The notes under the pieces: model-generated | What the model was told of the DNA's origin: nothing | What the model saw: only the letters and a program-made list of their open reading frames with translations | The model's database searches: none | Assembly: GCA_030762935.1 (NCBI GenBank) | Contig: CM060897.1 | Location: 116,470,676 to 116,534,675 of the forward strand | Direction of reading: 5' to 3' | DNA from: Hymenopus coronatus | Lineage: Eukaryota > Arthropoda > Insecta > Mantodea > Hymenopodidae | DNA length: 64,000 nucleotides | Made by a program: the position numbers and the translations under genes | Shown: piece by piece, positions 42,670 to 54,329 of the stretch | How positions within the stretch are numbered: the stretch's first letter is position 1 | Layout of the letters: every line of letters starts with the position of its first letter

Positions 42670-44640
42670 AACTTCTTTATTTCTCATGACTGTATCACAG
42701 TTGCTTTGACTAAATTTTAAAACATCTTGTTGCTTCCTCACTGCATCAGTTTCTAATTGTCACAATAAAGTTGAAATTAAACTCACCGCTTTATTTTATT
42801 TTAGGAGTTTAAGCGTGCTTTGCGCTCTGGTTTATAGCATCTCTGTCACTATCGCACTTAACAGTTCATTATGTCGTCTTTTATGAATTTTAACACTGCC
42901 ACTGGTGCACATGTTCTGGTACTTATTCAACGGTTATATCTCCATTTCTCAGCCTCTGAGGTGATAACTTTGAGAAATGGCAAGTAAAACTCTGCAAGAA
43001 AATCTCCACCTTTGTAAGTTGAATGTGTTGACAGCAGCAATTATCATTCCGACCTCGGAAACCTCTCATTAGTTTTACTGACTCATAAAGAACGTAACAC
43101 AGTCATCGCAAACAAGTTGTGAGGAGCCTGCAGTTGAAAGCGAAATGGAGCTACAAATTCTGGCTTTCAGGGAAGGCCTCCATAAATTTGAAGCTGGTAT
43201 TTTTTTCTTTTATGTTATATTCAAACGCGTCTTCTCTTCGAAAGAAAAGCCTCAAATCCGTTGTCCTTTCCAAAGAGGTTTACTGGATTCATCATTGGCG
43301 TGTACAGTCGATAATGTGTTTCTTTTTCTAATGTTGTCTAAATCTCTTTGTCAGTTGTGTTACACACCTATCCGATCTCTTATTCGATTGAACAAAGCAG
43401 TGGTGAAGGCGTGAGAAACGGAAGCTGTGAGACACTCGCTAGATGTTTCCGTCTTCCATCGGTTGTATGTAAAAATTCTGATACTGAACGCCTAACTACC
43501 GAACAGAAGCTTGGGGATGCAAAAAAAAAAAAAATATTGTGCGGTATTTGGGTGAATTTGTCAACTCCTCTTACTTATATAAAGAAATAAAGAACATAGA
43601 CAATAAATAGAAAATTAATTGGTGGAAGAATTACTACCAAAGGTTGGTATTACAAACAAAAGTAGAACTCAGTAATTTGTAAGGAACTGGGAGGTATAGA
43701 AATGAACAACGTAAATTGAAAAGAAAAATATCAATTTCGCATTTCTTAAAAGGGCTTGCAAATTTCTTTGTATTCATTTTCTAGCAAAAAGCTGATCATA
43801 AAATGTATTTAAGATAATTTACCTGAACTATTAAAGCGCCAAGCAATGGCCGAGAAAATGCAATTTCAACCAATCGCGGCCATCTGACTAGAGAATACTG
43901 TTAAAACATCTTATCACAGCTGATGTTCGTTTCTTTGAAATATTGTCGCATCTGTCGTTTATTTGTTTAATCTCCAGTCTTGGTTATTGGTAACAAGGTG
44001 ACAATCCAGTCAGTCAACCTTCACTTTTAATAACTGACAGTTCCACAATTTTACTTTTAATTATTTCATTTACAATTTTTATTTAAAGTTTTAATCAGTT
44101 CATAATGTATTTAGTTACAAAAAAGGAGCAGAAATAATCATTATGTGTATTTCTTGTGCATGGGATGAGTGTAAGAACCTCAAATAAAATAATGTTTGTT
44201 TCCATTTCATGCATTAATTATTAAAAGCTGAAATAAAATAATTGCTCCCTATTTCTATTATTGCTATCGATATTCGTACATTGGGTGTGGGCACGGTCGG
44301 CCGTATCATAATCAGGAGACAATGGAGACAGAAAAAAATAATATTTGCTATTAAACATGGTCGAATGAGTCATCTACCATTTGAGAACTAATGTAAGTAT
44401 TTCAATCCTAACATGATAAAATCTCCCTTCATATATATGAATGATTAATATTCCATTTCGCTGAATTTTCCTGTCATAAACGGCTCGCGTTTTCACCTTT
44501 TAGGATAATTGACTCGTTGTATTACTTATAATAATATTAATTCTGAAGAAATTATGGAAAAGTAGATGGTGAATAAAAATTAAGTAATATAGTTGGGACA
44601 CGGGGTGTGGGATACTTGCGCTCAATGAAATTGGCACTCG
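42670..44640. other. Long single-copy-looking interval, no gene supported
   Basis: Acceptor-like sites occur (ctttattttattttag near 42813; aaattctggctttcag near 43172), but the linked open frames are short. The ORFs at 43119-43590 overlap in different frames and show no domain. No repeat family was recognised. Confidence 0.35.
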
Positions 44641-44653
44641 GTGACACTTGCAC

Positions 44654-44920
44654 TCAATCATTCTTATGCCTGAATACATTATTATTATTGTTATTATTCT
44701 TAAAGTGACTCAGTCGACATAATGTCTTTACCAGGAAACACCGCGAGGAGGTAATTTGTTTTTCCCATTTGTTTAAAAATAAAGGTATATAAATGTGTTT
44801 CAAAACAATCATATCTGTGGATGTAGCTAGTTTTATATTTTGCTTTACCTTTTGGGTTTTCATGCTTTTCTTTTGTTTCAGATGTGCAATATTTTCAAAT
44901 TGGAATGCTTCTTCCTTCAA
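44654..44920 (-). other. Unidentified minus-strand open frame
   Basis: 88 codons, lysine-rich: MKEEAFQFENIAHLKQKKSM, then KTQKVKQNIKLATSTDMIVL. It ends in a poly-Asn run produced by an (AAT)n tract at 44680-44700. Together with 45005-45226 it may mark an old element or gene on the minus strand, but nothing identifies it. Confidence 0.2.
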
Positions 44921-45004
44921 AACGGAAGATATATTACTGAATTATTTGTACATTGGCACATACTTTAAGGACATACATAATATCTCCATCTATATTAATC
45001 TTTA

Positions 45005-45226
45005 TTAATGTTTCATTACTAATTTCATTAGATGTTGTTGAGTTTTCCGTTTCTTGCCTTCAGGATTGAGATCTTTTCTATTGCATGCGTATAACTGATA
45101 CTCAACATCTTCTCGAAGGGTGTACACTAATATAGATGGCTGTGCCCGTAAAACTAGACTGCTTAGCCTTCGATTGCATTTTCTGAGCAACTCCAACCAT
45201 CGGAAGTTTGTTGTTCTTCAACCATT
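45005..45226 (-). CDS. Unidentified minus-strand open segment
   Basis: About 73 open codons ending in TAA at 45005: WLELLRKCNRRLSSLVLRAQ, then PSILVYTLREDVEYQLYACN, then RKDLNPEGKKRKTQQHLMKL and VMKH. The C-terminus is basic and the composition is protein-like. No ATG is near the front, so if real it is a terminal exon or a fragment. I recognise no domain. Confidence 0.25.
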
Positions 45227-45243
45227 GCTAGACAAAGCCATCA

Positions 45244-46082
45244 TAAAAAATCTGATATGTTCCATTCACATGACTTTCTCCACTTCTCTGCAAAAAATTA
45301 TTGTTAATAATATTATTTACTTCAAGGTAATTGAGAAAAAAATAGCAGAAATAGTCTTATTACTTGCTTCCTTGCAAATAGAAGTGAAATAAGGGAATAC
45401 AATAGGTTAAAGTAATAGTCAAAAGCTGGTTGTATGTGAATGAAGTTGTTTTGTTTAAAAAGACAGGAGTTGACAAATTCCTGGATGAGAAAAAGTATAA
45501 GATTTTCAAAGCTGAAACCAATAACAAGGAGTATCTCGAAAGCGATCAACTCCAAGAAAAAAATGTATATGACATAAATTGTGTTTTATCGTGATCTATA
45601 TGTTTTGTGTAGTAAGTTCTATCTCTCTCTCTCTCTCTCCCTTACGATTTAACAGGTATGCAAAGTTGAATAAAAATCATCAAGAATAAATACGTCTTCA
45701 GAGACTATTCCCAGAAAATTCAAGATATACATTTTATTATTATGTAAATATCTTAAATATAAGAGATTTTAGTCAAAATCGTTAGAGGCATTTTTGACAA
45801 ATCAAAATTTTCAAAATGTTTCCATGTCAAGAGTAGCTTGGGGTAGGGGGATTATCTTGAAAATTTTCGTGTCGCATCCTTGGAAAATATCAGAAGTTTG
45901 GTATATAACGGTGTTGTCGTTTTTGAGCTACGCTGTCCACAGGCACACACGCACCACACACGGACCTTTTTCCCAAAAAAAATATTTTTGATCCAGGGGA
46001 ACCCAAAACATGTATTTCCGTTGAAATCTCGGTAACAAATTTTTGGGTGCATTACAATACCTTCTCTCTAAAGAAAGTAAAA
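45244..46082 (+). repeat. R1 copy, full length except palindrome
   Basis: 'aaaaaatctgatatgttcca' to 'aaagaaagtaaaa'. A CT microsatellite (45623-45640) sits where other copies have 'gtccatctcttacgg'. The palindrome is deleted: 'accttctctctaaagaaag'. Confidence 0.88.
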
Positions 46083-46323
46083 GGAGAAAGAGGCAGTTCC
46101 CAAAGATCTTTTACACTGGCGAACACTAGTATTCTATCCTGAGGTCCGCGATTGTCATTCTGCAAAAGAGAATTTTCTCCTTCATTATAATTACTGAGAA
46201 CTCGATCTTGTAATACACCAAGGTTTTTTCACGGAATATGACAATTGCTGCGCATGCTTACTGCTTGTCTGTGATGGTATAGCAGTCACAAAATCGTAGC
46301 TGCAATTAAATAGTTTTTCAAAT

Positions 46324-47127
46324 TCTTCTACACACGTACTATGTACATAGTGTATAGATAAGATATTGTATTCCACCCAAAATTCAATACCGAGATTTCA
46401 CCAGAAACAGACGTTTTAGGGTCCCCTCTATCAACGAAAAAAAGCAACTTCAGAAAAAGGTTCGTGTGTGTATGTGTGTGTGTCCGTCTGTCTGTGAACA
46501 CAATAACTTAAACCATAAAGTCGGTAAATACCTAACTTGGTATTTAAGTTTAGTATCTTCCAGGGATGCGACATGAAGATTTTGAGCCATTTTGATTAAA
46601 ATATTTTATACTAAAGATATTTATATGGCAGATAAAACGTATATCTTGAATTTTCTGGGAATAGCCTCTAAATACCTCTTTTTCTGAATAATTTTTTTCT
46701 GAATTTGGCATAACTACTAAACCATAAGAGTTAGACAGAAACTTACTGCACACAAAATGTAGAACATGTCAAAACACAACATTTATGTCATATAAGCTGT
46801 TTTTGTGGAATTGACATTTCTGAGATATTCCTTGTTATTTGTTTCAGAGTTAAATACTTAAGCTTTTCTCACACGTAAAATTGTAAATTCCTGGCTGCAT
46901 AGAAACGGATTTCAAGCACCTGGCAACCATCTTTTAAGAGATTTGACATTCGTTTTAGCCAAGTGTCTTCCGTTACTTTCCTTCTACTTACAAGGAGGCA
47001 AGTATTTAAGATAATTTCTGATAATGAATAGCTGGATTATATAAATTAGATAGAAGAATATGATTTTTATTGATAATTTGGTACAGTGATGTGGAGAAAG
47101 TCATGTGAATGGAACACATCACATTTC
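46324..47127 (-). repeat. R1 copy, minus, middle shortened
   Basis: 'ttcttctacacacgtactat' (palindrome region ACTATGTACATAGT), 'caataccgagatttcaccag', a GT tract and so on to 'catgtgaatggaacacatca'. It lacks the terminal TTTTACT. Confidence 0.85.
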
Positions 47128-47129
47128 TT

Positions 47130-47335
47130 ATGTTAGTTCTTTAACTACTATAGTGCTCAGCATCCCATATTGTGCGTGAAAGATCACTGAATTTTGTTCA
47201 GAGGCCTCTCTTAGGCTTGAAGTTCTTTTAGTGAAATATTTTGTAGGACCACCAACTTAATTCCCTCCGAAGGAAGCTATGCTAAGAATTTTAACGCCCG
47301 AAAAAATGCAACGCCCTCCGAAGGTTTTGAAACCA
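47130..47335 (-). repeat. SINE family D, copy 3, head missing
   Basis: 'gtgctcagcatcccatattg', 'ctgaattttgttcagaggcc', 'cctccgaaggaagctatgct' and 'ttaacgcccgaaaaaatgca' are the reversed body of family D. The tRNA head is lost. Confidence 0.7.
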
Positions 47336-47427
47336 TTACTTACTTCTTGTTAATCGAGTTAAACTTTCTTTACGCATTTACAAACTTTGCTATTGGTATA
47401 AAGAGCCTTACACATAGAAATGTTGGA

Positions 47428-47656
47428 CTGTGACGTGGCCGAGTGGTGAGACCACTCACCTCTCACCAAGACCGGGTTCGCCCCCAAGCGACCGCATGAG
47501 GATTTGTGGTGGACAAAGGGCGGAGAGGAGGGTTTTTTCCGGTTTCTCATGCCATCGCATTCCACTGGTGCTCCATCTTTAATCCATGTATCATCAATGT
47601 CATTGCCTGCGGTACCTATGTAGTAAAAGCGAGCGTTAAATATTATCATAAAAAAC
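47428..47656 (+). repeat. SINE family A, copy
   Basis: 'gtgacgtggccgagtggtga', 'ccgggttcgcccccaagcga', 'tttgtggtggacaaagggcg' and 'gcgagcgttaaatattatc'. Confidence 0.82.
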
Positions 47657-47805
47657 ATAGAAACATTAACGAAAATGCAACCTCAACATAAAATCAAGTT
47701 AAAAATGGGTTTTCTCAAAATGGTTTCTGTGTACACTATCGCCTGATGTTAACGATAAACCTTAAAAGCTCTCAGTTTTCATATTCGCGTTATCGGGATT
47801 TGAGG

Positions 47806-48571
47806 GAAAAAATTAGATGTGCGACATTCACATGAGATTGTCTACTATTCTGCAACAAACTATTCTAAGGACAGCTTATTTGTCTACCTACTTCATAATA
47901 TAGAAGTAGTACCGTATATTTACCTAAATACTTTTGTTACATATGTATTTGTATATACGCGGGGCTATTATCACGATGTCTTTGAAGAGCAGGTCGCTAT
48001 GTGATGCGTTGAGATTCCATTCCTTTTTATTGACCACGAGAAAAAATGAATAAAGAATTTTCATTTGAGAAATGTACATACAAGCATTTTATAATTAAAG
48101 CCAACAATTAGAAATATTTTATAAACTGCACAAAAAATATGCTCGACATAACTTGTGGTTCGAATGATATTTACATTTTTCGAACAGTAAGATTTTATCC
48201 ATCTTATAAGGTTTACCAGTTAGGAAAGCCATTCAATATGAACTGGACTTCAGAGGATATTCCCAGAAAATTCGAGATATACATATTTTATGTATCCTGT
48301 TTATGTTCATCAAAATCATTAGAGCCATTTGAGAAACTAAAAATTTTCAAAAATGTGGTTTGGAGCAGGGGCGAATTCTTGGAAGGTTAAAGTTTGGTGT
48401 TTAACGATCTTTATTTTTTCAGTTAGGTTTTTATCAGAAACACACACACAACACACACACACACACAAACACACACATATACAGACGGACATTTTTTTTT
48501 CTTTCTTTCTCTTTTGATACGCAATCTGTTTTCTCTATCTAAGCGCTGTGTACGAAGCAGAGAAAGTAAAG
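47806..48571 (+). repeat. R1 copy, diverged, tail shortened
   Basis: 'aaaaattagatgtgcgacat' to 'gcagagaaagtaaag'. The CA tract (48441-48480) is long, and the segment between it and the palindrome is deleted. Confidence 0.78.
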
Positions 48572-48584
48572 ATGTGATTAATTT

Positions 48585-48832
48585 TTGTTTTTTATGGTTG
48601 TGTTTAACGTCCGCTTTAACTACTTCTGTCACCGCAGGCGGTGACACTGATGATACATGAATGAAGATGGAGCACCAGTGGAATGCAATGGCGGGGGAAA
48701 CCGGAGAACCCGGAAGAACCCCGCCCCAGCGCCGCTTTGTCCACCACAAATCTCACATGTGGTCAGTTGGGATTGAACCCGGGCCGTCTAGGTGAGAGGC
48801 GAGTGGTCTAACCATTAATCCACGGCGCGGCC
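48585..48832 (-). repeat. SINE family A, complete minus copy
   Basis: 'atggttgtgtttaacgtccg', 'caccgcaggcggtgacactg', 'ccgctttgtccaccacaaat', 'gggattgaacccgggccgtc' and 'gtctaaccattaatccacgg'. Confidence 0.88.
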
Positions 48833-49127
48833 CAACTATTTTTAGTGGTAGGTATACACTGAATAAGCCCGATAATTATGAATTATGTGTAACGACCATG
48901 AGAAATTGCTGTAGGAGGACAAAAATGGGCTGAAACTTACCACTTGTTGTTGTTGACAAAATAATTAAGCTCCCATTCATATAAAACTTTGGTTAATGAA
49001 GAACTTTGTGTAGGCGCTGGACAATGAGAAAGCGGATTCCAACATTTAAGGGAAAAGTTTCAAAACTGAGTGAGTCAAAAATAAAAGAAGGCAAATGTCC
49101 ACAGCTATGCGCTCTGCATTATGCTAA

Positions 49128-49215
49128 AAACATTCTGATGTATAACCTTCACAGGTGTTTTTCTACTTATTCTGCACAGAATATTCTTACAAAAGCTTAT
49201 TATTCCATCTAAGAA
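49128..49215 (+). repeat. R1 head fragment
   Basis: 'cattctgatgtataaccttc' and 'tctacttattctgcacagaa' match the first ~85 nt of R1. The stretch before it (48833-49127) shows no supported feature. Confidence 0.6.
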
Positions 49216-49225
49216 AAATTAGTCA

Positions 49226-49562
49226 AAAGAGAGATATTCAGATACAGTAATATAAGTGTACGAGGACAGGGGCAATGCTTTTGGAAGGGGTCAGAGGCAA
49301 TGAACTAGAACATTGTATTTAATGCGGGGACAAAGACAGTATTGTTTACTGTTTAACAGAATGTAAAGAGGTAAGAAATTGGAGGAGAACAATTTTCAAA
49401 GACAAATGGAATAGTATGCCAGGAGAGGTGGTAGCAATGAAAATGTTCATTGTCAAGAGAAAAAGAAAACTTAAAGAAATGGGGCAATATTTGGATAAAA
49501 TAAAAGTGGACAAGAAAAACGAAAGAGAGAGAACAGGAGAGAAAGCATATACAATGGGGTAG
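49226..49562 (+). pseudogene. LINE ORF2 C-terminal fragment
   Basis: One frame reads CTRTGAMLLEGVRGNELEHC, then I-stop-CGDKDSIVYCL, then TECKEVRNWRRTIFKDKWNS and MPGEVVAMKMFIVKRKRKLK, ending at TAG 49560-49562. The C-x-CG...C-x3-C spacing and the 'ECKEVRNWRR' stretch are typical of the zinc-binding end of non-LTR retrotransposon polymerases. There is one internal stop. The upstream domains are absent, as expected for a 5'-truncated LINE. Confidence 0.6.
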
Positions 49563-49641
49563 AATAGATAGCACCAACCAAAGGGCTTATAGCCAGAGAA
49601 CTGTACGTATATGGTACAGGTATTTAAACCTATGTGCATTC

Positions 49642-50098
49642 AAAGGCAATAACAATACAAGTGCCGCTGTGATTTTGCTGAAAAGGGACTCGGGTCTTTC
49701 CTCGATTTTCATTGGTGTCCTTTTGGTACAACATACCACTCGAGTAAAAAAAAATAAAACCAATTGGACAGTCCATCCCTTCATCCCTCACCGAGCTCGA
49801 CGCTCCGTCATAACAGTATAAGCATTGTGCCAATTTTTGCGTGAATTACCGTGGTATTAGAACTTCAGTATCAAACGCAGAGAAAATATTAACCTAATTT
49901 TGCATCACTCGGCAAGAGGGATCGATTATTGTCTAATCAGAAAGTTTAAAGATGACCAATTAGCAATTGGTAGCGAGTTACGCTTCCTGTCCAGCCCCTT
50001 CCTTTAATTAACGTGGCCTGTCCAATACGTTTTTGAGAGCACAGCAAACAGGTGAAAGACAGTGGAAATATTCTGTCATACGATAAGTATTTCCAGGT
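49642..50098 (+). repeat. Repeat R2, copy 2
   Basis: It is collinear with 26392-26823 (shared words listed there). It differs by small indels, for example 'attttcattggtgtcctttt' before 'ggtacaacataccactcgag'. The flanks are unrelated to those of copy 1, so this is a dispersed element. Confidence 0.7.
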
Positions 50099-50561
50099 CC
50101 ATTTTTAATATACTTGAGTGTACATTAGGATAAGTAATATCGTATAAGTAACAGGATATGAGTTTTTAAATAATTTTAAATGTAACTAAACAAATATATG
50201 TCATTATTCTATATATGCATTCTAATCTATATTAATATTAGCAGAAATGGTCTTATACATATCCTTGTAAATACAACAGGAATAGGGGAATACACCAGGG
50301 AGCTAGTTTAGAACAATCTCTTTTCCATTAAGAAAACATAATTATTGCCCACTTTAAACAAAAACATGGAATATCTCGGAAATGGCTAATGCCACAAAAA
50401 ATGCATCTGACAGTGTAGTTTAAAACAAGTAAATTTTTTGTGTTGAAAGGTTTGTCTATCTCTTACAGTTTACCAGTTATGCAAAAATCATCCATTCAAA
50501 TGCTTTACCCAAGAAATTCAACATATACATTTCACTTATCATGCAAATATGTTTAATATTA

Positions 50562-51656
50562 GGTTCGGCTGATAAGTCACGGGCTTCTCAATGAAAACAG
50601 CAATTGAAAAAACACTTTTTTGCTTTATTTATCAAGTTTATCTCCAGAAAGGGTAATAAATTTGTCATATCGGTGTTTTAATTTATTAAACCATCTCTGT
50701 AGTGCAAATTATCAAGGTCTTCACAATAGTTGTTTACCGCATCAATAACCTCCTCATTGCTATGGAATCTTCGTCCTCCAAGAATTTTTTGAGGTTTGGG
50801 AACAGCTGGTACTCACTAGGTGCTAGATCTGACGAATAGGGCGGATGTTCAAGCAATTTGCACATTTTTTCCACTGCAATGTCTGAACGATGGTCCGGAG
50901 CATTGTTGCAATGAAACAAAATTTTTGTTGTTTTTTGTTTTTTGCCAAATGAGGTCTTTTCCCTTCACCTCATCACTCAAACGTTGCAATAAGCTTGCGT
51001 AGTAGTCACCAGTGATACTGTTACCCTTTTCCAAGTAGTCAATACAAATAATTCCCTGTGCATCCCAGAAAACACTCGCCATAACCTTGTTGGCTGATAA
51101 AATTGACTTTGTCTTTTTTAGAGTTGATTTACCCATTGTAATCCACTATTTTGACTGTGATTTACTTTCTGGAGTGCGGAGATGTATCCAAATTTCATCC
51201 ATGGTAATAAACCGTCTCAAAATTCACTGGGATTTTTACAGTAGAGCTCCACATTCTTAACAGAAACAGTTTTTCTTTGCAACGTTTGAACGTTTATAGC
51301 CTCTGCTATCTCAAACAGCTTTAATCTGAGGTCTTTCAGTAATAAACGATGCATTTTTTCAATGATCTCTAGTGTTGTCACTTCTACAGGGCGTTCAGAG
51401 CGAGGCTCATCACTTGTGCCCGTACGTCCCATTTTAAACTCTGCAACCCACCTTTTAATTATTGCGTAAGAAGGGGCAGATTATTTCAATTAAATGTCCA
51501 TTTCCTCCTTGATTTCTTTAGGCGTTAAACTTTTCAAATGGAAGTATTTAATCACTGCTCGTTTTTCCAAATCCTCCATTTTCGTGAAAACTCTAAAGTT
51601 GTCTTGCCTAGTGACGCCATATCTGTGTGACCCCGGGACTTATCAGCCGACCCTCG
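50562..51656 (-). mobile_element. Mariner transposon, structurally complete
   Basis: The ends GGTTCGGCTGATAAGTCACG and, in reverse complement from 51656, CGAGGGTCGGCTGATAAGTC form inverted repeats sharing TCGGCTGATAAGTC. TA flanks both sides (50560-50561 and 51657-51658). The interrupted R1 sequence rejoins across that TA. The length (1095 bp) is slightly below the usual 1.3 kb. It carries a transposase relic on the minus strand. Confidence 0.9.
50635..51579 (-). pseudogene. Mariner transposase relic with altered catalytic residues
   Basis: From the ATG at 51579: MEDLEKRAVIKYFHLKSLTP (N-terminal helix-turn-helix), then YAIIKRWVAEFKMGRTGTSD, then TMDEIWIHLRTPESKSQSK with the first catalytic Asp. 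Next come ASVFWDAQGIICIDYLEKG and HCNNAPDHRSD, where the family has H-D-N-A, so the second Asp is Asn here. YSSDLAPSEYQLFPNLKKFL follows, where the third residue is Glu instead of Asp. The C-terminus is RYDKFITLSGDKLDK. At about 315 codons it is near the family length, but with stops and frameshifts. Confidence 0.85.
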
Positions 51657-51679
51657 TAGATGGTACTTTACTTAAGTTT

Positions 51680-51894
51680 TTTTTTTTGGTAGTGTTTAAC
51701 GCCCGCTTTTACTACTTGTGGCACTTTTACATGAATGAAGATGGAGCACCGGTGGAATGCGATGGCGGGGGAAACCGGAGAACCTGGAGAATACCCACCC
51801 CTGCGCCGCTTTGTCCACCACAAATCTCACATGCCGTCGCTTGGGGTCGAACCCGGGTGAGTGGTGAGTCTTACCACTCGGCCACGGCGCGGCC
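51680..51894 (-). repeat. SINE family A, minus copy inside R1
   Basis: A T-run, then 'ggtagtgtttaacgcccgct', 'ccgctttgtccaccacaaat', 'cttggggtcgaacccgggtg' and 'taccactcggccacggcgcg'. The 'cgcctgcggtgcc' part of the body is deleted. Confidence 0.85.
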
Positions 51895-52111
51895 TCAAAA
51901 TTCATTAAGAACCATTTTTGAGCAAAATAAATATTTCAAAAATCTTCCATGTAAGGGCTAGTTTGTGGAACGGGGGGATTTCCTTTAATACATTTTTGAC
52001 ACTTCACTGAAATGTACTGCACTTACCTGCAACTTTTGACATTTAAGTGGTTTCTTTAGTTATGTTGATCACAGACGCATATACGCGAACATTTTTCTAA
52101 AATGCAATGTG

Positions 52112-52605
52112 TAGAAGGAAGTAGATAAGTAGAAGCAAACTAAGGGATTAGCTGGGCTAAAGATAGTCAAAAGCTTTCTCTCTGCAATTGTCTTTAAAGT
52201 TTTGCTCTCTTTGGGTGGCTAGGAGTGAAACGAAAGAATCACAGATGTTCTCTGTTTGAAAAAAATATATGTATTTTAAAGTTGAAACTAATAACCAGGA
52301 AAATCTCGGAAACGTTATCCCCATAACATAAATTGTGTTTTAACGAAATCTATATTTTTTGTGTAGTAAGTTCTTGTGTTTTTTTGGTATACCTATTATG
52401 CAAAAGTCATCCAGAACAAAAAGCTCTTCAGAGGATATTCTCAGAAAATTCAAGATATACATTGTGTTTGTCATGCAAACCTCTTTCATATACGGTATTG
52501 TAATTAAAATAGGGAAAGATCTAAAAATATTCCATGTAAAGCGCAGTTTGTGGGGATTTTTCAGAAACGTTGTGTCGCTTTCTTGGAAATACTAAATTAA
52601 AGTCT
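52112..52605 (+). repeat. R1 copy, both ends missing
   Basis: 'aagtagaagcaaactaaggg', 'ctaggagtgaaacgaaagaa', 'gtcatccagaacaaaaagct', 'ttcaagatatacattgtgtt' and 'ttccatgtaaagcgcagttt', in order. Confidence 0.78.
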
Positions 52606-52616
52606 TTGGATTTTTT

Positions 52617-52753
52617 ATCAAATGGCTCTAAAGATTTAAATTAAAATTACATTTTTATAATAAATTTCCAAGAAAACGGAAAGCATATTTTGAATTCTGG
52701 ATGACTTGTGTAACCACTAAACCGTAAGAGCTACACAAAGGCTTATTAATAAA

Positions 52754-52801
<48 letters not shown>

Positions 52802-53138
52802 AAAACACCAACTTGTTCCATATACATTTTTTGTAGAGTTAACCATTTCCATGATATGTGTTGTTGTTGGTTTTAATTTAAAACTACCTAAACTTTTCTC
52901 AAACGGGAAGCCATCTTTCGTTTCAAGGCACTTTTGTTTTACTCCTTGCTAGGCAAAGATAATTGAATTTCAATTGTTCCATATAGCGGTGGCTTTTAAA
53001 GGATTGGTATATAGCTTTAGCCTGGTTTTCTAATGTTAATCTGGATCAGCATATGCAGGTAAATGAATAATATTTACTAAGACTACTTTGTTGCAGAACG
53101 GTAGAGAACGTTATGTGAATTGAACACATAAGTTTTTT
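52617..53138 (-). repeat. R1 copy, minus, head and middle
   Basis: 'caaatggctctaaagattta', 'aaccgtaagagctacacaaa', a (TA)n tract at 52757-52798, 'tatagcggtggcttttaaag' and 'gttatgtgaattgaacacat'. Confidence 0.78.
52757..52798. repeat. (TA)n microsatellite
   Basis: About 21 uninterrupted TA units, inside an R1 copy at a place where other copies have none. Confidence 0.95.
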
Positions 53139-53429
53139 TTGCTGCACTACTCTATACTCAAAATGCTCCAATGCAATTCCTTAGTAGTTTGTTTAAAAAC
53201 GTTATACTACCTTGCAGAGATACAACAAATAAAAGTGTTATATAATGTTCGAAATAACAGTCCAATTTTGAAAAATAAAGTATTAAATTTTGAAAATGTG
53301 AATGTTATAGAGAATGAAAGGTATACTTTTTCTGCAATAATTAGGGTTAATAAAAACAAATCCATTACTATTAATAAATTTTTAAATTCATTTGCGAAAA
53401 AAATTGAAGTTTTATGTGAATATTATTAA
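53139..53429 (+). other. AT-rich open frame, unassigned
   Basis: 96 codons, rich in N, K and I (for example VRNNSPILKNKVLNFENVNV). A possible acceptor (actaccttgcag) lies inside it. With this AT content, open frames of this length are expected by chance in 64 kb, so it is recorded only as a curiosity. Confidence 0.2.
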
Positions 53430-53508
53430 AACCATTACTGAGCACATTTTTATTAAGACAATGATTTTAAACATTAAAACGTTTTTTTTAAACAACCACG
53501 CAAGAATG

Positions 53509-54329
53509 ATCACTATCTAGACATATTATGTTCTTAGTACGTAGAGAAGCTATTGAATTTCACCCAAAAATGTCCTTGTATGTGGAGGTCTCTATGTTCG
53601 TGTCTGTGAATAGCATAGCTGAAAAATGAAAAGTTAATAAATATAAATAAATCTTGACATTTAATTTCAGCATTTTCCAACGGTAAGATACGTAGATATT
53701 CAACAAAATATCCCCAACCAAATTACTTTTACTTAGAAAATTCTTCGAAAAGGTTTATTCTCTCATAAATGGATATAACAATATTGTTTGGCCAATATTT
53801 AGACTCCGGAGCTGTACTCATAGTTTTGTCCCCCTGAAGATAAGGTCGTAGATTTCGGCAAAATGTTGGGGAAAAAAACATTTGGACCACAGCATACAAG
53901 CCCGCCAATCATATATAATGATGTTTAACGATTTTAATTAAAATACCATTTGTTTAATATATTTTCTTGACAACCGAACTGTGTAACTTCAGTTTTCTGA
54001 CAATGGCCTATGACAATTTCTTCATTCTGGATGACCTTTGGTAAGCCGTAAGAGGTATACAAAAATTTACTACACGTAGAATGCAGATATCACAAAATCA
54101 CACAGTTTATATCAAATTCATTTTTTCTATAGTTAGCAGCTTCCGAGATATTCCTTCCTATTAGTTTCACTTTTAAACTATTTAACGATTCTCAAACGAA
54201 ATGTTACTCCTATCTTTCGTTTTACATTGTTACTCCTATCTTTCGTTTTACATTTTTACTGGTCGTGGAAAGGGAACCGAATATAAATGACAAACGTGTA
54301 CTGACAGCTTTTAAGAGATTTAACTGTTG
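53509..54329 (-). repeat. R1 copy, minus, with a foreign insertion
   Basis: 'cactatctagacatattatg', 'cttgacatttaatttcagca', 'ggtaagccgtaagaggtata' and 'ctgacagcttttaagagatt'. Between 53780 and 53920 there is non-R1 sequence containing 'ccctgaagataaggtcgtag'. An 18-nt unit 'ttactcctatctttcgtt' is duplicated at 54205-54250. Confidence 0.78.

Larger units (their letters stand above)
50190..52105 (+). repeat. R1 copy interrupted by mariner and SINE A
   Basis: R1 blocks 'attagcagaaatggtcttat', 'aatatctcggaaatggctaa' and 'catgcaaatatgtttaata' lead to the mariner at 50562. The copy resumes at 51657 ('tagatggtactttac'), is broken again by SINE A, and continues from 51895 ('aaccatttttgagcaaaa', 'ccatgtaagggctagt', 'gatcacagacgcatatac'). 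Confidence 0.78.

Noticed and set aside
50820..51002. Plus-strand ORF across the mariner
   Set aside because: Antisense shadow of the transposase relic.
53139..53429. 96-codon ORF as a gene
   Set aside because: N/K/I-rich composition matches local AT content. A rough expectation for this base composition is a few such frames per 64 kb by chance.
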